Assembly: GCF_002095485.1 (NCBI RefSeq)
Contig: NZ_MLFS01000047.1
Coordinates: 1 to 42,040, forward strand
Length of the DNA: 42,040 nucleotides
Direction: 5' to 3'
Origin: Pantoea wallisii
Lineage (GTDB): Bacteria > Pseudomonadota > Gammaproteobacteria > Enterobacterales > Enterobacteriaceae
The position numbers and the translations under genes were made by a program. The notes beneath the pieces are model-generated. The model saw only the letters and a program-made list of their open reading frames with translations. It was not told the DNA's origin and did not search any database. Shown in pieces: positions 16,358 to 23,826 of this stretch (position 1 is its first letter; each line of letters opens with the position of its first letter).

Positions 16358-18034
16358 ATGGAAATTAAATACACTAATGCTAAAGCAAAAAAAGAATTAG
16401 GGTTTAACGACAATAAAAGAATTCAAATTAAGGCTATTAAAGCCATTAATTTAACAAAATTCAGGAGTTTTTCTGATCGAAGAATAGAGTTAGGTGGAAA
16501 TATTACTGTACTCATTGGCCGCAATGGTACTATGAAAACATCCGTAATGGGTTTAATTGCACACCCATTCGGCAGCGAATCAAAAGACGCATTTGGAAAA
16601 CCCCTTAAAACTTCTATAAATGAAGTTTTTAAATTCTCAACAAAATATGACTTAGGTCCTGATAAGTATGATATTTACTTTGATGTAGGTAAAAAAGATT
16701 TTTTGAAAGAAACGGTTACTGTCAGACTAGCCAAAGATGGTTCGGAACGTCACAGAATAGTGATATCCGGGCATGAGCAGGGAGACGGAAATTTCACCTA
16801 TAATACATCCTTTTTAAACTTAAAAAGATTACTACCTTTAGTGGGGACTAATGCAAAACCAGATGATACAATTAGTGCGCTAACTGATTATGAAAAGGAT
16901 CTACAAAGAGACTTCTACGAGAGTGTATTACCAAGCATGGATTACGAGGATTTTACCGCAGTTTATGAAGCTAATACGAAGTCTACATTTGCACCATGTG
17001 GTGAAAATGCTAAATATGACTATCAAGCAATTTCATCAGGTGAAGATAACTTAGGTGCTATCTTTAATAAATTGGTAGGTTTTCAAAGAGCATATGATAA
17101 CAAAAGTGAATTTGGTAATGGGATTCTATGCATTGATGAGTTTGAAAGTGGATTACACCCAATTGCTCAATTGAACCTTTTTAATTATCTTTTCAAATGG
17201 TCTAATAAATACAATGTGCAAATAATAATTACCACTCATTCACTTCATCTAATTCAAAATATAAATATAAAGCATCAATTAAATATTGAAAAAGAAAAAA
17301 TTATACTAAACTTTATTAGCAAAGCTAATGTAGGGGATGATAGAAATTACAACATTATTAAAAATCCAGACTATAACTCAGCATATAAGGAATTAACCTT
17401 TGAAGATCCAAAAGAGATAATTAAACACAAAAAAATAAACATATTATGCGAAGATAAAATTGCGATACATTTCATCAAAGCATTAATACAGAAAAAAGAC
17501 ATACTCTCTTTAATCAACTTTAATTCCAACTTAAATTCTGACCCAGAGAACACTGGTACAAGCTATACATTATTAACTCAATTATGTTCGAATTTCCCAT
17601 TTTTGCTAAATGAATCTTTTGTAATATTTGATGCTGACGTAAAAGGTAAAACCGACAAAATAAAAGATAAAAATACATTTTTAATTCTACCAGATTCAGA
17701 TAATTTAGCTTTAGAAAAAAGAATAATCTGCTTTATTTTGTCACTTCCCGGAGATGATAAATTCTTCAAACAATTCCAAACTGAAAAAGAAATATTCATC
17801 AACCAATTTAAGAGTGCTGGAATGAAAAGCATTTCTGTTAAGGACTTAAAATCCGATAAGATACCTGTAAAAACCTGTAAGAAATGGGCTGAAACTGATA
17901 TAGTTCGGTTTAAACAATACGTAACGTATTATGCAAAAACAGTTGATAGCTCAGAGTTTAAGCGTGAATTCTATAACAGGATTAATTTCATCAATAAAAT
18001 CAGAGGCTTACCTTCAATCGGCGGTGGCAACTAG
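16358..18034 (+). CDS. AAA/ABC-type ATPase with TOPRIM-like C-terminus (OLD-like), putative defence protein
   Basis: About 558 residues from the ATG at 16358, which has AGGA at good spacing; an earlier in-frame ATG at 16328 would give 568, and the numbers here use the longer form. Residues 35-310 form an ABC-class ATPase: Walker A 'GRNGTMKTS' (64-72, Met in place of the usual last Gly), signature 'SSGEDNLG' (236-243), Walker B 'ILCIDEFE' (266-273) and switch His304 in 'ITTHS'. Residues 368-475 resemble TOPRIM: Glu375 in 'NILCED', Asp435-x-Asp437 in 'FVIFDADVKG', and a later acidic 'LPDSDNLALEKR'. OLD-family nucleases have this architecture and act in phage defence. It is very AT-rich compared with the plasmid backbone. 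The methylase gene starts three bases after its stop. Confidence 0.85.
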   Translation: MEIKYTNAKAKKELGFNDNKRIQIKAIKAINLTKFRSFSDRRIELGGNITVLIGRNGTMKTSVMGLIAHPFGSESKDAFGKPLKTSINEVFKFSTKYDLGPDKYDIYFDVGKKDFLKETVTVRLAKDGSERHRIVISGHEQGDGNFTYNTSFLNLKRLLPLVGTNAKPDDTISALTDYEKDLQRDFYESVLPSMDYEDFTAVYEANTKSTFAPCGENAKYDYQAISSGEDNLGAIFNKLVGFQRAYDNKSEFGNGILCIDEFESGLHPIAQLNLFNYLFKWSNKYNVQIIITTHSLHLIQNINIKHQLNIEKEKIILNFISKANVGDDRNYNIIKNPDYNSAYKELTFEDPKEIIKHKKINILCEDKIAIHFIKALIQKKDILSLINFNSNLNSDPENTGTSYTLLTQLCSNFPFLLNESFVIFDADVKGKTDKIKDKNTFLILPDSDNLALEKRIICFILSLPGDDKFFKQFQTEKEIFINQFKSAGMKSISVKDLKSDKIPVKTCKKWAETDIVRFKQYVTYYAKTVDSSEFKREFYNRINFINKIRGLPSIGGGN

Positions 18035-18037
18035 CTC

Positions 18038-18904
18038 ATGCCTATAACTCACTCTCCTCTGAGATATCCTGGTGGAAAAGCTCAACTTAAACCATTCATG
18101 AAAGAGCTTATGAGCACATTTGAGGTAAAACCCTTAATCTATATTGAACCCTTTAGTGGGGGAGCTGGGCTTGCTTTATCTCTTCTTTTTGATGGTGCTG
18201 CATCAAAAATAATCCTCAATGATTATGACAAAGCTATTTACTCGCTGTGGTATTGTATTCTTTACAATACGGAAGAATTAATAAATAAGATCATTGACAC
18301 TCCTGTTACTATTGATGAATGGTATATTCAGAAGGGAATATATGAACAGAAGGAAGAAGCTGACATTCTTAGCCTAGCTTTTTCAACATTATTCCTGAAT
18401 AGAACAAATCGTTCAGGCATATTAAAAGCTGGGGTAATAGGTGGAAAGGAACAAAAGGGAAATTATAAACTAGATTGTAGATTCAATAAGTTAGGTCTGA
18501 TTGATAAAATTAGAAAAATATCGTTTTCTGCTGATTGTATTGAACTGCACAATCTTGATGCCATTGAATTTATTGAAAAAGTTATAAAAAAACAGGATAA
18601 AAACCGTGCTTTCATTTTTTTCGACCCGCCATATTATGGCAAAGGAAAAGATTTATATACAAATTTCTTTGATAGAGAAGATCATGGTAATTTATTTGTC
18701 AAAATTAATGCTTTGAATGATTACAAATGGATTGTAACCTATGACAATTGCCAAGAAATCATAGATCTGTATAAAGAATACTACCCTAGAGTTTATTCTT
18801 TAAATTACAGCCTAGCTACAAAGAAGAAAGCAACTGAGTTACTTTTTGTAAGTAAGAGGATTGAAATTTACTCTAATATAAAAAGTTTAAATTTTAAAGT
18901 ATAG
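18038..18904 (+). CDS. DNA adenine N6-methyltransferase (Dam/D12 family)
   Basis: A 288-residue MTase of the D12 class. 'LRYPGGKAQL' (8-17) is the family's opening motif. The AdoMet pocket follows as 'YIEPFSGGAGLAL' (35-47), and the catalytic motif IV 'DPPY' is at 196-199 in 'FIFFDPPYYGKG'. It should methylate adenine at a short sequence. It starts three bases after the ATPase stop, so both are one unit, and it shares the low GC content. The likely role is either to mark self DNA so that the ATPase-nuclease spares it, or to modify the element itself. Solitary Dam function is less likely because of the tight coupling. The recognition sequence cannot be read from the protein by eye. Confidence 0.9.
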   Translation: MPITHSPLRYPGGKAQLKPFMKELMSTFEVKPLIYIEPFSGGAGLALSLLFDGAASKIILNDYDKAIYSLWYCILYNTEELINKIIDTPVTIDEWYIQKGIYEQKEEADILSLAFSTLFLNRTNRSGILKAGVIGGKEQKGNYKLDCRFNKLGLIDKIRKISFSADCIELHNLDAIEFIEKVIKKQDKNRAFIFFDPPYYGKGKDLYTNFFDREDHGNLFVKINALNDYKWIVTYDNCQEIIDLYKEYYPRVYSLNYSLATKKKATELLFVSKRIEIYSNIKSLNFKV

Positions 18905-19269
18905 TCCCTCATATTGATATAATATAATAAGTAGTAGCGTTTGGCGGGATGGCTAATAAGTTGCTAAAACCATAAGGCAGAACTGACAGGCTTCAATGGG
19001 ATTTGTTGATTTTAAGTTAACTTATTAAGCCTTGATGAAGAGATGACATAGTTTTAGAAAAAATTCACTACAATCTTAAAGTTAACATAATTATGTTATT
19101 CGTTAGTAGTATGTTAAAGCTAAGTCGCTGTGGTCGCGAAGGGAGATGCGAGGGGTTATTCTAGACCGTAAGAAACCATAAACGCATTCATGACCTTGAC
19201 CAAAATCCAGCCCCATTCAGAAACAGAATTCCGGCAAGATAATGATTCACATGAGCGAAGGTTGTTCCG
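18905..19269. other. AT-rich intergenic region after defence cassette
   Basis: No gene supported. A perfect 16-base palindrome TAACATAA-TTATGTTA lies at 19083-19098. An 11-base stretch AACATAATTAT (19084-19094) is identical to the lox-like spacer region at 16134-16144. GC content rises again near 19120, where the remnant of an insertion sequence begins. Confidence 0.45.
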
Positions 19270-19490
19270 ATGAAAAAGTCACGATTTACTGAAGAGACAG
19301 ATTGTCTTTGCCCTAAAGCAGGCTGAGCTAGATACGTCCATGCCTGAAGCTGGGTATCTCCGACGCCACATTTTATACCCAGTGCAAAAAATACGGCAGG
19401 ATTTCTCTTTTAGAACTGAAACATATGCCGCAGCTCGAAGAGGAAAACCTTCGCCTGAAGAAGCTGGCCAGCGATCCTTACCTGAACTAA
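19270..19490 (+). pseudogene. IS3-family transposase orfA remnant
   Basis: Starts MKKSRFTEE at 19270, then continues after a frameshift as 'QIVFALKQAELDT' and, in a further frame, 'GISDATFYTQCKKYGR' and 'PQLEEENLRLKKLASD', ending at TAA 19488-19490. This is the OrfA pattern of IS3-family (IS407-like) elements: an HTH followed by a leucine-zipper-like LEEENLRLKK. At least two frameshifts and loss of OrfB show a dead fragment. It marks past insertion in the island. No terminal inverted repeats were found. Confidence 0.85.
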
Positions 19491-19561
19491 TCTGGATTCA
19501 ACTGTTACTACTGCCATGATAGCTTATGAACGGCCTTTTAAACGATGGGAAATATATTCAT

Positions 19562-20371
19562 TTAGGATAAATAGAGTTCATCTATAACTGTTGAATATGC
19601 CAACGAGCAATAACCTGTCAGAAACTTTATGCACTCATCAACAATAAATTCTTTGTACTCGATTGGTATCTGATAACTATCTGGTAATTCACCTTGATGA
19701 ACATAGCAACATCTCAACGCATAAATAAATGATAGTATGTATGAAGAATCAGTCCGGTCACTACTATTACCCATCAGAGAATTATATCCACGAGTGAGGA
19801 AATGTATTTGCTCACCTTGGGCTTGTTTCGTTAGGTTTTCAAGGTAGCGAGACAATGAAATGGTCATCGTGTCTCTCGATAATTTATCTGATTGAACATG
19901 AGTCAAGGTAAACGCCCATAGCATACTCTCGTAGGCAAAGAAGAACCATTTATCATGAAAGTATTTCTCATTTAGCAAGCGAGCCTTACCAAATGGGGTG
20001 TAAGTTGAATCTACATTAACAAATGGGTTTTGCTTCTTGGGTTTTTCTGCTTCAATCTTGCCCATGACTGAAACTCTCTGTGTCTTGAGCCATTCCATGT
20101 TTCTTTCCTCTTCAGATTTTTCCTTTAAATTACCAAATCCATATTCTGTAGCCGTAGTAAGTAATTCAAAGCAGTACCATAGCTCAGATAATTTTAGGGT
20201 CTTCGTATGAACTCGATTATAAAGTTCAGGCTTACAGTTAGTTAAGGTGACCTCCATTGTAACCGCTAGCTGAAACCTCTCGCTAAACGTCTTCAAGAGA
20301 TTTTGTTTGTCTTCTACTATAAAATCTAAAAAAGTCTCGTAGAGAAAATCGACATCCTTTTGTTCGATCAT
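19562..20371 (-). CDS. Unknown protein with HEPN-like R-x4-H motif
   Basis: A 269-residue, mainly helical, AT-rich gene of no recognised family. Near its C-terminus, 'SFIYALRCCYVHQGELP' has Arg220 and His225 in the R-x4-H spacing of HEPN ribonucleases, within a helix and followed by the usual Gly. The rest has no signal peptide or membrane segment; a polar linker lies at residues 85-125. HEPN proteins commonly act as RNA-cleaving toxins or in phage defence. The gene stands alone between an IS remnant and a methyltransferase fragment, in a region of defence-type debris. A single short motif is weak evidence, so the activity remains a suggestion. Confidence 0.65.
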   Translation of the reverse strand: MIEQKDVDFLYETFLDFIVEDKQNLLKTFSERFQLAVTMEVTLTNCKPELYNRVHTKTLKLSELWYCFELLTTATEYGFGNLKEKSEEERNMEWLKTQRVSVMGKIEAEKPKKQNPFVNVDSTYTPFGKARLLNEKYFHDKWFFFAYESMLWAFTLTHVQSDKLSRDTMTISLSRYLENLTKQAQGEQIHFLTRGYNSLMGNSSDRTDSSYILSFIYALRCCYVHQGELPDSYQIPIEYKEFIVDECIKFLTGYCSLAYSTVIDELYLS

Positions 20372-20454
20372 ACTTGCTCCATCAACTTGAAATTAATCAG
20401 ATTGTTTAACGTACAGTTGATATAGCCATCAATCAAGATGCTAATGCAATTGCG

Positions 20455-20692
20455 ATGCACATAATCAATCATCCTAACACACTGCATTATTGCGAATCGG
20501 TGTTCGACATCAATCTTAAGGTCGCTACGGCGGGTAAGCCTGTTGCCATAGTGTGGTTCTCACCTGATTGCCGGCATTTCAGCAAAGCAAAGGGGAGCAC
20601 TCCGGTTATGAAAATAGATCCGTGGGCTCGCGTAGATTGCCGGACATTGGGCTCTGGATGTGTATCCCCGCGTCGTTATGCGGGATGATTAC
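20455..20692 (+). pseudogene. Fragment of phage-type DNA cytosine-5 methyltransferase
   Basis: Reads 'MHIINHPNTLHYCESVFDIN' then 'VAIVWFSPDCRHFSKAKGSTP', the motif IV region of phage-type C5 methyltransferases (S-P-D-C with K-H-F-S-K-A-K-G nearby). It then shifts frame and continues as 'IRGLA', a TAG, and 'IAGHWALDVYPRVVM'. The front and rear of the gene are missing. After about 20690 the sequence changes to a toxin tail, so this is a recombination junction. Confidence 0.75.
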
Positions 20693-20923
20693 AGTTTTAA
20701 CAAAGAAAACTCTGGCGAACTTGCGAAACAAGTGGTCTTTGAACCAAGCAAAGCGGTACAAACTTCGGAAACATCACATGGTGTTAAATATGACCAAGTA
20801 ATATCAATTACTGGTGTCAATGGAAGGGTAATAGATGTAAAGTTTGGATGGATTAAGAATAATGATGGTGTCGTTAGACTCGTCACAGCAATACCGACCA
20901 AAAAAATAACTGGTACTAAATTT
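20693..20923 (+). pseudogene. Polymorphic-toxin C-terminal tail fragment (DUF6883-like)
   Basis: The in-frame segment 'SGELAKQVVFEPSKA', 'HGVKYDQVISITGVNGRVID', 'FGWIKNNDGVVRLVTAIPTKK' resembles the ends of CDI/Maf-type toxins (DUF6883-like, from memory). It lacks any delivery domain and is joined upstream to methyltransferase debris. It runs in frame into the DUF4926 gene. Adding one A to the seven-A run at 20900-20906 would instead end it at TAA 20918-20920 (as numbered here), four bases before the immunity start, the normal toxin-immunity layout. It is therefore a displaced toxin tail, not a working toxin. Confidence 0.6.
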
Positions 20924-21115
20924 ATGATTGAAGAATATGACATAGTTGAGTCCATTAAAGTGTTATCTGACTCTGTAGTTGTAGGATGCAAGGGGACTGT
21001 TGTAATGATTTATACAGATCCAATATTGGGCTATGAAGTAGAGTTTATGGCAGCCAATGGTGAAACGCTAGATGTTTTAACTGTGTATCCGGATGACATT
21101 CGGTTGTTGGACTGA
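20924..21115 (+). CDS. DUF4926 immunity-like protein
   Basis: A 63-residue protein from the ATG at 20924: 'MIEEYDIVESIKVLSDS', then 'VGCKGTVVMIYTDPILGYEVEF' and 'DVLTVYPDDIRLLD'. This is the small all-beta DUF4926 pattern found directly after polymorphic-toxin tails and taken to be their immunity protein. Length is normal for the family. The frame is also open upstream into the toxin tail, so the separate start rests on family length. It would protect the cell from a sister's toxin even though the matching toxin body is gone. Confidence 0.7.
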   Translation: MIEEYDIVESIKVLSDSVVVGCKGTVVMIYTDPILGYEVEFMAANGETLDVLTVYPDDIRLLD

Positions 21116-21137
21116 TTATTCTTAAAGGCTGAATTTA

Positions 21138-21398
21138 ATGGATGTAAATGATGAAATTATTCAACTCGGAGAAGGATTGAAGGGTCGACTTGAACCCTCT
21201 TTGATCGATTTCGCGCTGGGGTATATAACACATGTAGAAGCGATTTTAGCTTTTGAAACTCTCTGTGATTATATTGCGGATTATAACGTCAAATTAAGGA
21301 AGGATGAATATGAAAAAATAATCAATACTGCTACTAAATTTGGACTAAGTATTGATATTCGATACACTTACATTAACCCTGAAAGACACCAAAATTAA
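21138..21398 (+). CDS. MafI family immunity protein
   Basis: An 86-residue acidic helical protein: 'MDVNDEIIQLGEGLKGRL', 'FALGYITHVEAILAFETLCDYIADYNVKL' and a C-terminal 'YINPERHQN'. It matches the MafI pattern as remembered, in which a small protein blocks a MafB or CDI nuclease. It follows the DUF4926 gene by 22 bases, on the same strand, with a terminator after it. No matching toxin is in the window, so it is an orphan immunity gene. Family call fairly sure; partner unknown. Confidence 0.8.
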   Translation: MDVNDEIIQLGEGLKGRLEPSLIDFALGYITHVEAILAFETLCDYIADYNVKLRKDEYEKIINTATKFGLSIDIRYTYINPERHQN

Positions 21399-21402
21399 AA
21401 AA

Positions 21403-21428
21403 AATCAGTCCTAGGTGGCTGGTTTTTT
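21403..21428 (+). terminator. Rho-independent terminator after mafI-like gene
   Basis: AATCAG at the left pairs with CTGGTT at the right (with a G-T pair), with further pairing inward, followed by TTTTTT. It lies immediately after the MafI stop. Confidence 0.6.
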
Positions 21429-21429
21429 C

Positions 21430-21576
21430 GTTGAGTTATCTTTCAACTGCCAAGCGAATTCAAAAGTAGATTTAAACCCCACGGGTATTCAGGCTAATTC
21501 TGAATCGTACAAAATAAATACAGCAGCCGGTGATCGGGTGCGTATTGACAACAGGCATATGAGTATTAATAAATGA
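21430..21576 (+). pseudogene. Second polymorphic-toxin tail fragment
   Basis: In the frame that stops at TGA 21574-21576, the segment reads 'NSKVDLNPTGIQANSESYKI' and 'AAGDRVRIDNRHMSINK'. It has no start of its own. Its stop overlaps the ATG of the Imm8-like gene (ATGA at 21573), the classical toxin-immunity junction. The toxin family is not recognised. It looks like a displaced tail moved in together with its immunity gene, the second such module in 1 kb. Confidence 0.55.
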
Positions 21577-21919
21577 AAGCAGAATTAAAAATGTTAGGAA
21601 ATGATTTGCACGATCTGAAATCCTATCTTCCAGATGAAATTGACAATATTACCATGTCATTAACTTTTACAATTGGTCCTGCTAATGAAATAGGGAATAG
21701 ATTTTTCATTTGAAAGACTGGTCTCCCGAATGGCTCTACAAACATCACTTGCTGCCGGAGCTGATGCGTCATACACTTCTGGGGCGTAAGTACGATTTGG
21801 ATGAAATAACCAAAACCATTACGGACTATATCGACAAGTGCGAAGGTAAGGGCTGGATGGACATAGCGCAAAAGCTCTCCCGTGTATTTGCTTGGGAATA
21901 TAAAGATTACCATCCTTAA
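21573..21919 (+). pseudogene. Imm8-family immunity gene with one frameshift
   Basis: Starts 'MKAELKMLGNDLHDLKSYLPD' and 'MSLTFTIGPANEIGN', the N-terminus of Imm8 proteins, then stops at 21711-21713. The remainder continues in another frame as 'LKDWSPEWLYKHH', 'LLGRKYDLDEITKTITDYID', 'CEGKGWMDIAQKLSRVFAWEY'. Adding one T to the run at 21702-21706 gives a continuous 115-residue protein of family length. The gene may thus be intact in the organism, with an assembly error here. Its start overlaps the stop of a toxin tail. Confidence 0.75.
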
Positions 21920-21997
21920 ATAAGTAAAATATCGGCTACCTCGCCAAGGTTTTATTACGTGTCGATCATTCTTAATCATAAGGTAAGGACTTAGATT

Positions 21998-22479
21998 ATG
22001 CATGTTAAGAAAGTGAACAAATCCCGCAAGCTTTACCGCAGCGAAAACACGACGACGCGCCATCACTCGAATAACCCCGGCGGAGATTATCGCTGGGAGA
22101 GAAACAAAAAAGAGCATCCGATGAAGATTTGCCTCTGCGGGCATCAATGCACGGTAAGCAGCATCGTGGCCGCGATTATTCGCCGTTGTTCCATTTTCTG
22201 CTCAGTAAAATAGGACAACGTTGGGATTTGGTGTTTAGCGAAGCGGTAAAGCGTGTTGATCGATCGGATCCTATTTTCTGGATGGTTGCTCAGCATGAAC
22301 ATCAGCTGCGGGATATCGTGTGCTGTGGTGATTTCAGCTTTTATCCGGGTCTGTTTATTGATGAGAGGGGATTACTGCAACAGGTCAATCCGCAGATAAC
22401 AGCTGAAGATATTCCAGTAACATGCCGCTGTTGCACGCATACATTCATCGGCGTTCCAGTGCCATGGAGAGGGACTTAA
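21998..22479 (+). pseudogene. Unknown 160-aa protein with one frameshift
   Basis: Begins 'MHVKKVNKSRKLYRSENTTT', very basic, and continues 'NPGGDYRWERNKK'. After the A run at 22106-22111 the homology moves to another frame: 'ASMHGKQHRGRDYSPLFHFL', 'GQRWDLVFSEAVKRVDRSDPIFWMVA', 'FSFYPGLFIDERGLL'. Adding one A restores 160 residues and a natural joint reading RNKKRASDEDLPLRAS. A C-terminal C-R-C-C-T-H pattern may bind metal. Proteins like this are familiar beside polymorphic-toxin (Rhs/CDI) loci, but no function is known. It follows the Imm8-like gene on the same strand. Confidence 0.65.
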
Positions 22480-22600
22480 TTGTTTTAAGTATTCAGGAAG
22501 AGAGACATAAATATAGCCATAGTGACGTCGGCATTCCCTAGCACATAATTTAACATAAATAGCATTTTGCGCACCAAAGTTGTAGGGACAAAGCAGTAAC

Positions 22601-22667
22601 GTCCGCTTTTCGCCCATAGCGAACATTGGCCTAGCGTTAGTCCGCTTTGTGCCAAAAGCCAACATTG
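22601..22667. repeat. Two tandem imperfect 28-base repeats
   Basis: Copies at 22601-22628 and 22640-22667 both start GTCCGCTTT and end AACATTG, with a few differences between. Similar GTCCGCTTT...AACATT elements are scattered in enterobacterial intergenic regions next to regulator genes. They lie in the 290-base gap before the LysR gene and may mark an insertion boundary. Function unknown. Confidence 0.55.
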
Positions 22668-22771
22668 CTAATTTTCGATTTTACTTCTGGCAAACTCCAG
22701 CCGCATAGTCTCAACAACGCGTGCCGAAAACAGTCCCGCGTGCCTTAAAACTCCCGTGATAACAGAGCAAT

Positions 22772-23703
22772 TTATTTAGTTGATATGGGACGGAATACGT
22801 TACCGTACCCGCCACACACCTCTAAAATTTTCTCCCTGAGCCAGCGGTGCCCGGCGTCCTTTTCCATTCTTGGGTGCCACATCTGTGATACCACAATGTC
22901 CCGGGTTTTGAATGGCAATTCAAAGACATGTAAATTTTCTGCCATTCGTTGGTTGCGCAAGTACAGCGCGGGAACCATGGCGATAAGGTCGGAGGCCAGT
23001 GCGACGGATAATGCAGTCGGAAAACCTGGAACCACACTCATCACTTTGCGCGTGACGCCTAACGCCGCCAGAGCATCATCGACAAAACCATGTAACATCC
23101 CGTCGGGTGACGCCACCACGTGTCCCCAGGCAATATAATCTTCAACCTTTATTCCCGGCTGTAACGCCAGCGGATGCTCCTTGCGCACCGCGCCAATAAA
23201 GCGGTCCTGAAAGAGTCTCTGCACCCGAATTTCTGGACCCATATTGCTCTGGACGCCAATCTCCAGATCAACCAAACCCTCTCGAAGGTAACGAGGCGTT
23301 TTTTCAGGTTTCGGTGCAAAGCGTATGCAAATACCCGGGGCCACTTCGGCTACGGCGGCAATGAGCAGTGGGCCAAATGCCACGATAAAACCATCATTGG
23401 CCCTGATGGTGAACAGCCGTTCGAGGTTTTCCACCTTGAACGCCCCGCATGAGGCTGAAGTACTGCCCTCGCCTCATAGACCGCGCTTCTGGCACGATCC
23501 CGGGTTGCTTCAGCCCAAGGGGTGAGCACCATGTTACGTCCTGCTCGCACCAGAATTGGATCCCCCGTCACCTCACGTAGCCTGCTGAGTGTGCGGCTCA
23601 TCGCTGAGGTACTCAGGTTTAAACGTCGAGCGGCCCCTGCAACGCTGGCTTCTGCCAGCAAAAAGTCGAGCGCGACAAGCAGGTTAAAATCGGGGTCGGA
23701 CAT
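22772..23703 (-). pseudogene. LysR-family regulator with one frameshift
   Basis: The N-terminal 85 residues are a LysR helix-turn-helix ('DFNLLVALDFLLAEASVAGAAR', 'LNLSTSAMSRTLSRLRE'). The substrate domain continues in another frame from 'ENLERLFTIRAND' to the end ('DLIAMVPALYL', 'HRWLREKILEVC'). Restoring one base at the CCCC run (23443-23446, G on the coding strand) joins them as HAG-AFKVENLER and gives 310 residues, normal for LysR. It is transcribed away from the MFS gene at 23827, so it most likely controls that pump with a small-molecule signal. Broken either truly or by assembly error. Confidence 0.85.
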
Positions 23704-23826
23704 ATAGGTTCCTGTTCAGAATTCAGATATAGCGTCGAACGCAATTATACAGTGCAAATGCTGCATCTTCCGCCTTGTCTCTCTGCTGATTATAGTTTTC
23801 GCATCTCTCCTTTCACAGGCATAAAG
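23704..23826. promoter_or_regulatory. Divergent promoter region of lysR-like and MFS genes
   Basis: A 123-base spacer between the divergent starts. LysR proteins bind T-N11-A sites in such spacers; several AT-rich candidates exist (around 23727-23752), and none stands out. Confidence 0.5.

Noticed and set aside
19270..19490. Complete insertion sequence
   Set aside because: Only a frameshifted orfA fragment; no orfB or terminal repeats found.
22601..22667. CRISPR array
   Set aside because: Only two imperfect repeats with a short 11-base gap and no cas genes.
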